64,000 bases of DNA from Musa acuminata AAA Group (lineage: Eukaryota; Streptophyta; Magnoliopsida; Zingiberales; Musaceae). Below are positions 21,501 through 33,500 of this stretch, one piece after another. The notes beneath the pieces were generated by a model. That model saw nothing but the letters and a program-made list of their open reading frames with translations. It did no database searches and had not been told where the DNA came from. Position numbers and translations under genes: made by a program. The stretch covers positions 13,030,501 to 13,094,500 of the forward strand of contig NC_088354.1 of the NCBI RefSeq assembly GCF_036884655.1. Reading direction: 5' to 3'. How positions within the stretch are numbered: position 1 is the first letter of the stretch; each line of letters starts with the position of its first letter.

Positions 21501-24500
21501 GTCAAACAACTGCATGGTTGCAACCAGATCTGTCAAAGTAGCAAAAGGTTCTGCATATGAAACAAAAATATAGCATACTCTCAAAATAATTAACTCACAC
21601 TAAATATTGAATGGCCAACACACTGCAGAAGATTCCATGCTGCATCCAAATACGAAACACAAATCCTGCTCAGTAGTAGGACCAGAAATGATCAACAAGG
21701 GTTTTACATTGTAATGTGACAAAAAATCAATAAAAGAACTCAAAAATGATATAAATGCTGCGACTCAGGAAGCTTGACAGACTTCACAAGAAGAATTTGC
21801 TAACTATTTTCCAAAAGGCAAACAAGTTACTACTGGTAATAAGTTGTTAATAAGATGCCAGGATAAAGAAAAATCACATTTGCATTCAAAAGAAAGTGAG
21901 GTGTTTTTCTTTTCTTTTCTACTTTTCTTTGATTTTTTCGTTCCTTTTTTCATGGGGTTGGTTGAGTCTGTGGCATGTGTTTGTGTGTGTGTGAGAGAGA
22001 AAGAGAGCAAGGAGAGAGATAACGTAGACCAGATTGAACAACCAAGTCATATAATCGTTAATTCCAAACATGTAAATCAAGTCAAGAAAGAGAATTAATG
22101 AGATACAACCTCATAGGCTGTTTTAAACTGTGATCAAGTATTGGGGAATAGAGATAGCAACCATGACAGTATTCATAGTGCAAATAGAGTTAATGAAACT
22201 CGATGAACAAAGTGGACACCAATTCTCAAATTCCTCCAAGCAAACATGTCTTCAGGAAGCCAGTCCATTAGCACGAGTTTGTGCATAAGTATCATGAAGT
22301 TCATGAACATTTAAAAACACTAGAGGTTTTAGGCATCAATTCACGAAGTTATCAAACAGAAAAACATTCTTAACAGGTAAATAGATCTCCCATGTGATAA
22401 CAACAGAAACAAAATCTGGCAGATTACCACAATTTTAATCAAGATAATAATTGATTAAAAAAAATCAAACCAATGCGAATTCATGTCAACTAAAGATACT
22501 GACAAAACGGACCAAAGTTTTAAAGGTGTACAGTTGCAGCAAGGAAGAAAAGAAGGAAAATTTAGCTTGTACAGTTGTAGCAAGGAAGATTTAGCTTGTA
22601 CAGTTGCAGCAAGGAAGAAAAGAAGGAAAATTTAAACTTTTCTGCTAACAAAACAATAGTGAAAATTCCATCTGCACATTATGTGACTTGAGCAAAAGGT
22701 GAAATACAACTATTGCCAATTGATGATGACATGTCCACTCCACATCTAATTTCCTTAATTAATGTTATCTTCTTAGTAGTCATTCCATGATATTGAAGAC
22801 ATAAAAGAGTCATTGTATAAATGTATACTACATCATCCATGAAGATAAACTCCAAGGTCTAGCTGAAACAGCAGCATGTCAAAGAAATGGTACCACTGAT
22901 GGTTTTGTTGAATGCTTAGATGAGTTTCAGAAGAAAATAGAATAACTATATTTGGACAAACACAAACCTATCAATTCCTTCAATTACTGCAGGTTTAGGA
23001 TTTGCAGGTAAGGTGAAGACAACATAAAATAGTTGTAGATCAACAATGTATGAAATTGCTTTCACTGGTTGCTTGTCAGACATCATCAGATCAATCTGAA
23101 AAAAAAAAGAAAATGGATAACTAGTAGAAACTAATTTTGATATATAAAAGTCAGAAATTTAGAGAAAGGAATTGTTTAAAAGCCCACACATGAAAACTAG
23201 GATCAACCTTAGCTAGCACCAGAACTACCATCAAAAGAAATCAGCTGGATTGGTCAAAAGCACTGAGAAATTGACAATATGCTGGAACCAAAACCAGCTG
23301 AAATCTGACCAATCCAACTCTACCCCTCAAACATAAGGACAATGTTTCACTCATGAGGAGCCGTCCCTAAAGAGAAAGAGCAACATTTGATAACAAAAGA
23401 AAATTCATACCTCATGACCAATACGCTCTCTGCTAATTTTTCCTGCAATTGCTGCTTTTACTTCGTCATCACAGGCAGCTTTCTTTAATTCTTCATCCAA
23501 TGCAAATCCAAATCTAGCACCTGGTATTGCAAAAAAGGATGATTTAATATTCTATTATACTCAAGTTACTTCTACAAGAGGAGTACTGACAAGATGAAGA
23601 AGGTTGCATTTTTCAATAAAGTATATTGAATAGTAATATCTGTAACGGTATATTTATGTCACTAAAGATGAATTTGTGCAATTTCTTCACACTTCAAATT
23701 CTATCATAATATTGCAATTCCGCATTGATAATGATAATTTAGTCGAAATACCTGACAACAATTCACTGTAAGCATTTAATTGAAATAACCTAACTTGACA
23801 TGCAAACAATCAAAAGTTATAGAATAAATGTCTGAAGTGTCTAAAGCAATCCAGCTTAAACATACATCTTTGCAGTTTAGTGCAGTTGTAAAGTAATAAG
23901 GTATAGCTATTTAACTAACCCCCTCAGAAAAAGTTCTTTCTGCATTATCATATCTCACAAGTCACAACATTCTAAAATAACTTCTTTTAATCTTTCTAAA
24001 TTACTGAGTTTGTATGTTTGATGGTCATGGTTTTGTGTGCTGCTCAATCAGCAAGACATACATGAATGCTCCTGCATGGCCTTGGCCAACAATACTTGGC
24101 AAGTGTATCTGAAACACTCTCTCTCAGAAAGAGAACTATCGGAAGAAGGAAAGCAGATTACTGATATGGCAAACATCACTAAAATTTTACATTTGTACAT
24201 AGCAAACACAGAGAAAAAATGCTTTACAGATTAAAAATAAAAAAAGAATTTATATATTAAAGTTTACATAACAAAATCTATCAATTTACTGTAACAATAA
24301 AACCAAGTCACCCACATGTAATACAATTTCCTAAAAGAAAAAGAAGCATAAATTGTTGGAAATTTACTTTACAAACGGTTCCATGTTTGTCATTACCAAA
24401 GCGAATTGCTCGAAGAACTCGGAGTGGATCATCAAGAAAGGTAGCCTTAGGAGGTAATGGAGTAACAATATATCCATTCTTTAGATCTTGAACACCTGAA

Positions 24501-27500
24501 CAGAAAGATTATGTTAATCAGGATTACCAGGAGTGTCAGACCAAAAATGAAGATATCATGGTAGATTGATGAAAAACAAACTAAAACAGAACCTCTTCCA
24601 GTTGTATCTTCAACAGTGCTAGTGTTAATATTGTAGAATAAGCTGTCAAAAAAAAAAAAAGTAGTCATAGTAATATAAAAAAGATGTCATAATTAAATAA
24701 TTGAAGAAATCATGTTGGACTAAACAAACAGTTTTGAACTCAGAATTAGCTTAAGTTTATAGTCTTGTGTATGAGAGTGGTTGAGTGCAATGCATGTTTG
24801 AAATTCTTCACTAGCCTTTTCCAGTTCTTCCAATTAGTACACAGCAACACAGTTTTAACAGGAGACCACAATATATAGAGAATTTGATAAGGATAAGGCT
24901 GCAAATGTTACTTCAGAAAGAGTATCAAAAGATACAATGATCTGTAATTTGTTACTGGCTCTAAAAAAAAGAAAAAAAGAAAAAAAGAAAAAAATAGATT
25001 CATGATGAAAGGGCATTCAATATTCCATCATATATGCAATTGAAATTAGTCTATTTCCAATTGACCGAAAATTAGGTTAAATAAATTATATTATAAGTGA
25101 TCAATTTTCATCTAAATGTTCAACAGCACAAAGGTCACTTATCAGGAACATAAACATTTTCTCAACAAGTTAAAACGACCATAGCTCTAAGTGGCTTAGT
25201 GTATCCACAAAGCATCAACTATGTGGATTAGTTTGAGGATTCTCATAGTATGTAGTATGTACAATGCTAATCTGGTCTATAATAATAACAACAAAGGGAA
25301 GAAACTCTGGTTTGGACATAAACAAGAAGCACAGGAACAAATGTCACCATTTGAAACATGAGAAAAAAGAGCAGAAGAAAATGACATTATACCTGTTAAT
25401 TGTTAAATCCCTCCTGTAGGCATCTTCTTCAGCTGTTCCAAACTTCTGAACACAATTAGAATTTAAGACTGTCACAATATATACATCCATGCAGACACAA
25501 TCTGCAGCTGAATAAATAATTCAAAACACAAACTACTGAAGTATAACTTCTGAGTTACTTGAAGAATTTCTCCAAGTTTTAGTAAATACCACAAATATTA
25601 ACCAAGCAATACAAGTAATCTTGAATAATAAAGCAAGAGAAAAGGAATTTTGGGTAATAAATTATAGAAACAATTCCGAAACATTTCCAAAGCTAGAAAG
25701 ACAGACTTTGGTCAAGATAGAGATGAACAGGACCATTTTGTAATCAACATAACTAGAACAAAAGAAAAATAGACAAAGATGATGCATTCGGAGATGAAAA
25801 TATTGCCTAATCCCCATTTGCAACCAGTGACCTACCTTTCACCATTCACCGCCAGTCAACCAACCGTAGCAATTTCAACCTTGAAGGTGCTATTTCTACA
25901 GCTTTCTCTACTTTTGTATTGTTACCTTAATTTGCAATATGCAAACCAGGGTATGTCATACCGAGCCATACCGTCCGGTACGGGCGGTACGTACCGGTCC
26001 GACAGGTTTTCGGTACGCGGACCGATTGTTACCGTTTCGAGGTACTGTAGCACTATAGCAGTTTACTATAGCACTGTAGCAGTGCTACAGTACTCGGTAC
26101 ACCCAGATGTACCGCTCGGTACACCTGGGTGTACCGCTCTGACACAGACTTAGCTGATTTTGCCTAAGTCGTGCGGCACCCTTGCGTGTCCGTCCGCAAA
26201 GGTCAGCCTCCCCGAAGCCTCCCATTGTCCCTTAGGACCACCAAAAGAGAGAACGGGCAAGAGAGAACGCCTCAATCGGGATCCACAAGCAAACATATCC
26301 GAAAAACACTTCATAGACAATGCAAATTACAAACAGACTTTACAAGCTCTGAACAGTGGCACAACAAAGGGTAAAATGGTCCATTACAGACCGAAAATCT
26401 CTCACACGTGTCCACATGACACAACCTTTATTTACAAGCCTAAAGAGGCCACCAACCCAACTAAAATGAGATTATTAAGCCTTCGGCCGCCCCTTTACAT
26501 GCTGTACAAGGCATGAACATGCCAACAGACACGGACAGATATAAGCATTACATCAAACACCTTGTTTAGAAGTTTGTCCGTGACATTCTCCCCCACTTAT
26601 CCCTTCGACGTCCTCGTCGAAGCCTTTGTGAACACTGCAACTCTTCGCCTTTGCTGAGTCTTCAATCTTCTGCTCCAGCTGCAATGCGCCTCCTGGCTCC
26701 AAGCTGCTCTCCGCTGCTGTTTTTGAGTAGTCGAACTTTGACCCGCCATGCTGCTTCAACTCACCAATGACTCTGACTCTGGTGTGGGATTGGCTGAGTT
26801 GTGTTGATCCTCGTTGATTCCTGCGGATCCACCAAATGAAGGAAAAGACCATTCTTACTGCGCCAGTTTCTCAAAATTTCCACATGCTGCTTGAACTGGG
26901 TGGATGCTTGTTGGAGCTTTAACGAGCATCGCCTCGCAAACTTCTGAAGTTTTGGGTCCTTCCTCCACAAAATCTGCTCATTGACTCTTCTTTCAGTTAG
27001 TTGTCACATCCAAGTAGGTTCGCATCACTTCCGCTTTCGATTGGCATTTCGTTGGGAAATGAAGCGGACAATCTACTCTCAGTAGCACTGATCACCGTTG
27101 GTGAGGATTTGACAACTATTGTCTTCCATTATCCTCGAAGGGTCTTTGAACTTGTGCAGATGTCCTCTGCTGGATAAATAAGAGAACTGGGGTACTCGGT
27201 TTTGCCCATTCTCTTAAGAGTTGAGAAGACAAATGTTACTTGACTTCGCCCGCCTCCTCGAGGTTGTACTTCATGCATCGAGCTGGTTACTGGCCTTCGC
27301 CTGCTCTTTGCTCACACTTCTGAAGCACTTGAAGTGTTTGCACTCCTTGCGTTGAGTTAGCTACTGTGATTCACCTTCTCAATGCCATTGAACTTCTGGA
27401 ATGCAGGAAGTTTTCACCCCAACTTGGAGTAATTCTCTGATAGATGAGGTCGCCTCTGGGATTGTACCGTCTTCTCCATCAACCCTGCCGCCTACTCCAC

Positions 27501-30500
27501 TGAGTAGCAAAGGTACAGCACCGCGTACTGCCTGCTTCGTTCCTTGGTCGTGCACTCTTGCATGACCCGAAGTCCTTCACTTACGGCTATCTTGATGAGA
27601 AACTTGTTGACACCGGTCTTACGAAGTTTCTTGGCCTCTGCCCTTCAGCCTTGTCTTGGTACTTGGAGATTGCCTCTGCATGCTCCACCTCCTCGGCCCC
27701 TTTCACGACCAAACGCTCTCCCTCCGTGAGAGCAAAGGATCAATGACTTTCACGGAAGTCCCGCCTCTGCGATACCATGGCGCTGCCATGCCCCTGGCAC
27801 TACTATCCGTCGCCTCGCCTCTGAATCCCTTTTCTTCACAATCAGTAGAAATGTCTCCGTGGCACTCCTCTGAGTCCACCTCCATTCTGACCGATGCTTG
27901 ATTTTGGGTAGCTAAGTCCCTCTGGACTCGTCGTCGCTTCCTCGCCCCTTTCGACCTCCTGCTTCAACACATCTGTGTTCTCCAAGTAGTCTGTTTGGTC
28001 GATGGAAAGACATACTGCAACTCCCATGCATGGCCTCTGCCATCACATTGTAGGGTTTGCACCGATTCTGTTCTCCTTAGCCTCCTTGGTAGCAACGTTC
28101 GCTTACTCGACCTTGTCCTCTGACTTGTCGGGCTCCCTTAAGCGAATATGAGCTCTGGAGCAGTCCAACTCTCCAGCTGTTTCGATCATACCTCTGCATG
28201 ATCAAGTCCCTCCCATGGAACTCACTGGTACTTGCATTCGAACTTTTCCCTTGGTGGAACCCAGCCTCCATATGCTGATGACCAAGGTTTTCATCCGATG
28301 CAAAATTCGATGCACGCCCGGAAGACCCGCCTCTGCGGTACCATGGCCTTCACTCCTTGAATCCATAGCCCAAGGTTTGCCGGTCCGACCTGAATCCATA
28401 GCCCAAGGTTTGCCGTACCGAGCACTGTAGCAGTGCACTGTAGCAGTGCTCGGTACACCTGGGTGTACCGAGCGGTATACCGTACAGTACCGGTACCGAG
28501 CCCGGATCGAAACGCCGGTACGGTACGGTACGACGAACCTTGCCATAGCCCTTCTTGCCGTCGTGTTGTTCACCAAAGCGGAGCTCCCAGTAGCTCCCGA
28601 TCATACCTCCATATGATCTCATCCCTCACGGGACTATGTCGTGTGTGTCGCATTGCCACGAACTATTCCACCACGATCCGCTGCACCATGTCGCCTCCTG
28701 GTGACATCTCCATTGCATTCTGATCCTTGTGGAATAAACTCGAATTGTGAACCCTCCATGTGTGGCCTCTGCCAATACATCGCAGGGTCTCCTCCACCTT
28801 CGATTTTGTTCGCTCATTTGGCAATCGACCTTCATCCACCCACTCTTGGGTCACACCTAGATGAAGTACCGCTCTAGGACAGTCCGTCGCCTAGTAGCTC
28901 CCGAAGTCCACCGACTTCACTGTAATTTGTGCACCATTGTCTGGATCCTGGGCCTCTGCCCCTACCAGCACAATCTCCGCTGCGCACTGCTTCCTTCATA
29001 GCAACTCGAATGGCAACACTGTGGCATATTCTTCAAGAGTACCCGCCTCTGCGTCCTCTTGCCCCGTGCTAAGGCCTTCTGAACCCAACTTCGCCTCCGC
29101 AAATTGAGTCGTCTTAGTTCCTCCATCAAATGCTTCTCCGAGATAAGGTGCATGTGCCCCGAAGCTCCCTTCGTCTTTGGCACCATGCAAGATGAGTCTG
29201 CTCCGTCAGAATGAAGGACCCATGGAACAACATGATCCTACTCTTGCCTCTGCAAGAGTTCATGTCCTTGACCTCTGCCTAAGGAAAGCACTGTGCCTCT
29301 GCTCCATGTCCCAACTTCTATGCTGGCTCCCTTCATGCGGCTTGGGTACTTCGCCAAGTTACACCCAAGTTACTCCGCTCCTCGTTTTTGCATTGAGTCT
29401 ATGGTGGCCCTCGTGCCCACCATTCCACGGGTCAGCCCTCCCTTGAGTCCGATCTCCACATCGACTCCAAGTGTGCCTTCATTTAAGTTGCTTTAGGTCG
29501 CTCCCCCACTTGATCTCGCAATGCATCCACCAATGCATTCTCTCGAGCGAGATCATGCGACAACTCCTCGCCGCTTGCTCAGTCCATCGAGCTTCGTGAA
29601 GTTGTTGTTTGTTGAGGTACTCCTCCTCAACATGTGAGGTCCGTCTCACATGATTCTCCCTCTGGAGAGCCGGGACTTATCCCTCCTGGATAACTATCCC
29701 GTTAGAGCAACATCTCTCTTCGTTTCGGAGACCACCATCCCCTTGGACTACTCCGATCTGCTGAACAAACTGTGCACTGTTCTGCCTCCTGCAAACGCAC
29801 TTGCTAGATTGCGACTCCATGTCAATACAGCCCCCACTGCACCCCTCAAGGCCTAGCAACATGCTGAACACATTGCACACTTCAGCCTCCTACGGACGTA
29901 TCCTTCACATGCCGAAGAGAAAGTTTCAATGCTCCATGGCGCCGAGTTTCGGTCGCCTTGGGATGGCCACGAACATTCCATCGTCCGCATACAAGCCCAT
30001 GCATGAGTATCAAATTCTTCGAATTAGCAATTCCCCTCACCTCTATGAGCTTTGCATAACTCTTTTGGTTGTTGAGCAACTCATTCCACCTTGCATGGTC
30101 TCATTCTTGCCAAGCGCCTCGCTTGCCTAGAGCACCATCAAGTATAGTTGTCAACGTTGAGCCGTAGCTCAAACTCAGCCATCCCAACCTTTGTGCACTC
30201 CAAATTCTTCCAAGCTTGCCTGTTCTCGTGGTGCCTCTTGCGCGAAGGGTTGGCCATTCCTCTGAATGCCGATCTCAGATGCCCGCTCCTCTGAGCGACT
30301 CTTTTCCCTACATCTCCATGCCCGTTTTCCCTCAAACGGTCGCGCGTGTGCTGACTGCCCTCAACGCAGCCCCGCTAGGTCCCCCACGTTTGCATGTCAA
30401 GTGTTTTTATGAGTGCTTGTCCCGCTCTGATACCATATGACACGGAATTAGCTGATTTTGCCTAAGTCGTGCGGCACCCTTGCGTGTCCGTCCGCAAAGG

Positions 30501-33500
30501 TCAGCCTCCCCGAAGCCTCCCATTGTCCCTTAGGACCACCAAAAGAGAGAACGGGCAAGAGAGAACGCCTCAATCGGGATCCACAAGCAAACATATCCGA
30601 AAAACACTTCATAGACAATGCAAATTACAAACAGACTTTACAAGCTCTGAACAGTGGCACAACAAAGGGTAAAATGGTCCATTACAGACCGAAAATCTCT
30701 CACACGTGTCCACATGACACAACCTTTATTTACAAGCCTAAAGAGGCCACCAACCCAACTAAAATGGGACTATTAAGCCTTCGGCCGCCCCTTTACATGC
30801 TGTACAAGGCATGAACATGCCAACAGACACGAACAGATATAAGCATTACATCAAACACCTTGTTTAGAAGTTTGTCCGTGACAGCTCGGTATACCGTACC
30901 GTACCGGTACCGAGCCCAGATCGAAATACCGGTACGGTACGGTATTGCGAACCTTGATGCAAACAATCGTACTAGAGATCTCTTACATGAGTGTTGGCTG
31001 GTTTTCTTTTTGTAATGGACACTTAATCCAGTCTGACCAACCTGAGCTGAACTCAACCCTATACAGTCTGACTTCAAACCCAAAATATGAAACATATACT
31101 ACAGTTGGGTTCAATTTTTGGAACAAAAATGGGTTAGGTTGGACATCAGGCAGGATCATTTTGGTCAGATCATGCCTTAATGTATTGGACCCCAGATCAT
31201 AGCTTGCAAGCTATATATATGGAGGCCTTACATATATCTTATCCTTATGCAATGCTAGTTTTCCCATTTATATAATCTATTTCATATATCTTTTTTGCTT
31301 TGTTTTACAAGCAACAATACCTAGCATAGAACAACCTTAGTTGAGGAAGTAATCCCAAATTGAGTTAGTTTCAAATATATACAAATCAAACTAATGCCAA
31401 TATATATTTGAAATAATGAAATATATCGTAATTCAATATAACATGCCTCAAAAGACCAAACCCACCTTAAAAGGACAACAATCTGATAAAGCTAAACAAA
31501 GATCAAGTAAAATCTCCTTCATGAGTTCATATATTACGACCAATATAGGTTTTCATTGGCTAATATATTTCAGACATCAAGTGGTAAATAAGTTCAGTAT
31601 AGACTGGTAAACCAGCTAATACTGCAGAGGGATCAGGTGATGAAAAATAAAGGTGCCACAAGTGGGGGAACAATATCAGACAGTATTTCATTGGAATCAG
31701 TAAATTGAGAGTCTGAGACTATATTATAAAGACCATAAAATATCAAGAGATGATGTCTTTAATAGATAAAGAGGATTAAAACAGATTCACAAGAACCATC
31801 CAGATCATAAGGCGAATGAAACATGTTATATTCCTGAAGAATATAGATCTTCTTCATGGATGTAAGCACTATTCTAAGCCAAATCATGAAGGTCAGAACC
31901 ATGGTTTGCAGTACCGGTCCGTACCGCCCGGTACGACAGACTTTCGGTACGCGGACCATATGTTACCGTTCCGACACTGTAGCAGTACTGTAGCACTGGA
32001 AGTACCATTGTGGGGATTCGGCTGTTCTCAGCATAGATATTAAAAGAACTGTAGTTAGATATAGTATTAAAAGAACTGGAAGTACCATTGTGGGGATTCG
32101 GCTGTTCTCAGCATAGGTTTCAGATCGCAAGTTAACAAAATCAATCCAAGTATCATAAATTCTCATCCTTGCAGTTTCCAAATGTTTAGATTGGTCAGGG
32201 TTGCTGCATAAACATGTGTCTCATCAGTATATATATCAAAATGAGAAAAGAATGAGCCAATACAAAATCAATCAAATATTCACAAGAAACTATTGTTATT
32301 AGTACCTTAACAGTTTAACCTCCATAAGTCACCTTAACCATATTACCTAAAATAGTCAGAAGGACCTATGTTCACTGTGATTTGATAATAACTATAAATT
32401 AACACACAAATGAATTGATATATTATAATTTACAAGCACTAAATGGGAAACAAGTATATTCTTTAGTCTGGTTCAACTTTGGCACTGATAAATCTCAACT
32501 CCAATGGAATACAATGTTTGCCATTGGATCAACTACATGATAGATAAGAGCACTTCCAAGTTCCAACAATTCAAAAGTTGACTTTCTCAAACCAAATAGT
32601 AAATAAATCATTGAACACGAATAACATCTATTTCCAGAAACCAAAGGAAGGAAAACTTACCACTGGATAACACCTATTCCTTGTTGTTCTTCACCTGTAA
32701 ACTGGAGAAACTCGTTGACCTTCTCACAGAACTCTCGACCCAACATGTTGTCCAATGCAATATCAATATCATAACAATCTTTACCCAATAGCTGTTTAAT
32801 TTGAACAATAAACATTTTTCATAATGAAACCAAGAATAATTTTTTTGAACCAAAGTAACAGCAATATGCTTACATGAGAGTTACTATAAATCTGCCCTTG
32901 AAATTTCGTACATTACTTGTATTCTAACTTTGAGAAGAAAAAAATTTCAGAAGCACATATATAGAAAATCAAGTTCAACAAAAAACATAATGAACATAGA
33001 AAACCACAAAGTATTGTTCAAGTACCACAAATGTTTCGTACAATTTTTGTTAACATATGCATACAAATCCATCACCTCATTTACACAAAATTCCTCTATC
33101 TGAACTACAGATTGAGGGGTTGAAACTGACAAATTAGCCCCATGAAGCAAGAGTGGTCTTTCTTCAAAGTGAGACACTGCCATGTCTCGAGCAGAATCTT
33201 ATTACAACAAATTCTTGAGAAGGCAGTGTAAGAAGTTTGATCCCAATTAATAATATCTAAAAAGCACAAATTGCCACTGGTTGGTGCAGATACACCATAG
33301 AGCTGATGAAACAATTATTAAAAATATATTTTTATAGAAGATTCTTGGACTACTACTCATAACTACAACATGTATTTCATGAAAACTAGTAGCGTGGCCA
33401 GTAAGAATTTCATCCCCATCAAAATGAAGGAAACTGAAAACGTAAAAGCCATAAAACCTTGTTGGCATATTGTCACGGACAAACTTCTAAACAGGATGTT

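Larger units (their letters stand above)
26140..30883 (-). mobile_element. Non-autonomous LTR retrotransposon (LARD-like), element A
   Basis: Two 446-bp LTRs lie at 26140-26585 and 30438-30883. I count about five differences between them by eye, so the insertion is young. On the minus strand the LTR starts TGTCACGGACAAAC and ends CCGTGTCA or a variant. A primer-binding site TGGTATCAGAGCGG (initiator-Met tRNA type) follows the 5' LTR at 30435-30422. A polypurine tract AAGTGGGGGAGAA precedes the 3' LTR at 26598-26586. The 3.85-kb interior has only short, overlapping open frames and no gag, protease, integrase or reverse-transcriptase motifs that I can see, so it would depend on a partner element. 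Flanking duplication: GCTC at 26136-26139 and 30884-30887. It is in the same orientation as the host gene. Confidence 0.9.
25947..30956. mobile_element. hAT-type GGTAC MITE, copy 1, split by an LTR element
   Basis: The left end CAGGGTATGTCATACCG (25947) and the right end, read inverted, CAAGGTTCGCAATACCG (30956) form terminal inverted repeats. They are flanked by a perfect 8-bp duplication ATGCAAAC at 25939-25946 and 30957-30964. The interior (25947-26139 and 30888-30956, about 262 bp without the insert) consists of GGTAC/ACCG palindromes and CTGTAGCA repeats. The middle is interrupted by the LTR element 26140-30883, which duplicated GCTC. The CAAGG terminus and 8-bp duplication fit the hAT superfamily (terminal consensus YARNG). 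It lies in CCA-enzyme intron 3. Confidence 0.85.

Noticed and set aside
26160..26516. 118-codon open frame repeated at 30458-30814
   Set aside because: It lies within the two LTRs; it is duplicated because the LTR is duplicated and shows no known domain.
28424..28470. CTGTAGCAGTGC repeats as a possible CRISPR-like or iteron array
   Set aside because: They are part of the GGTAC MITE interior in a plant nuclear genome; no spacer-repeat order.
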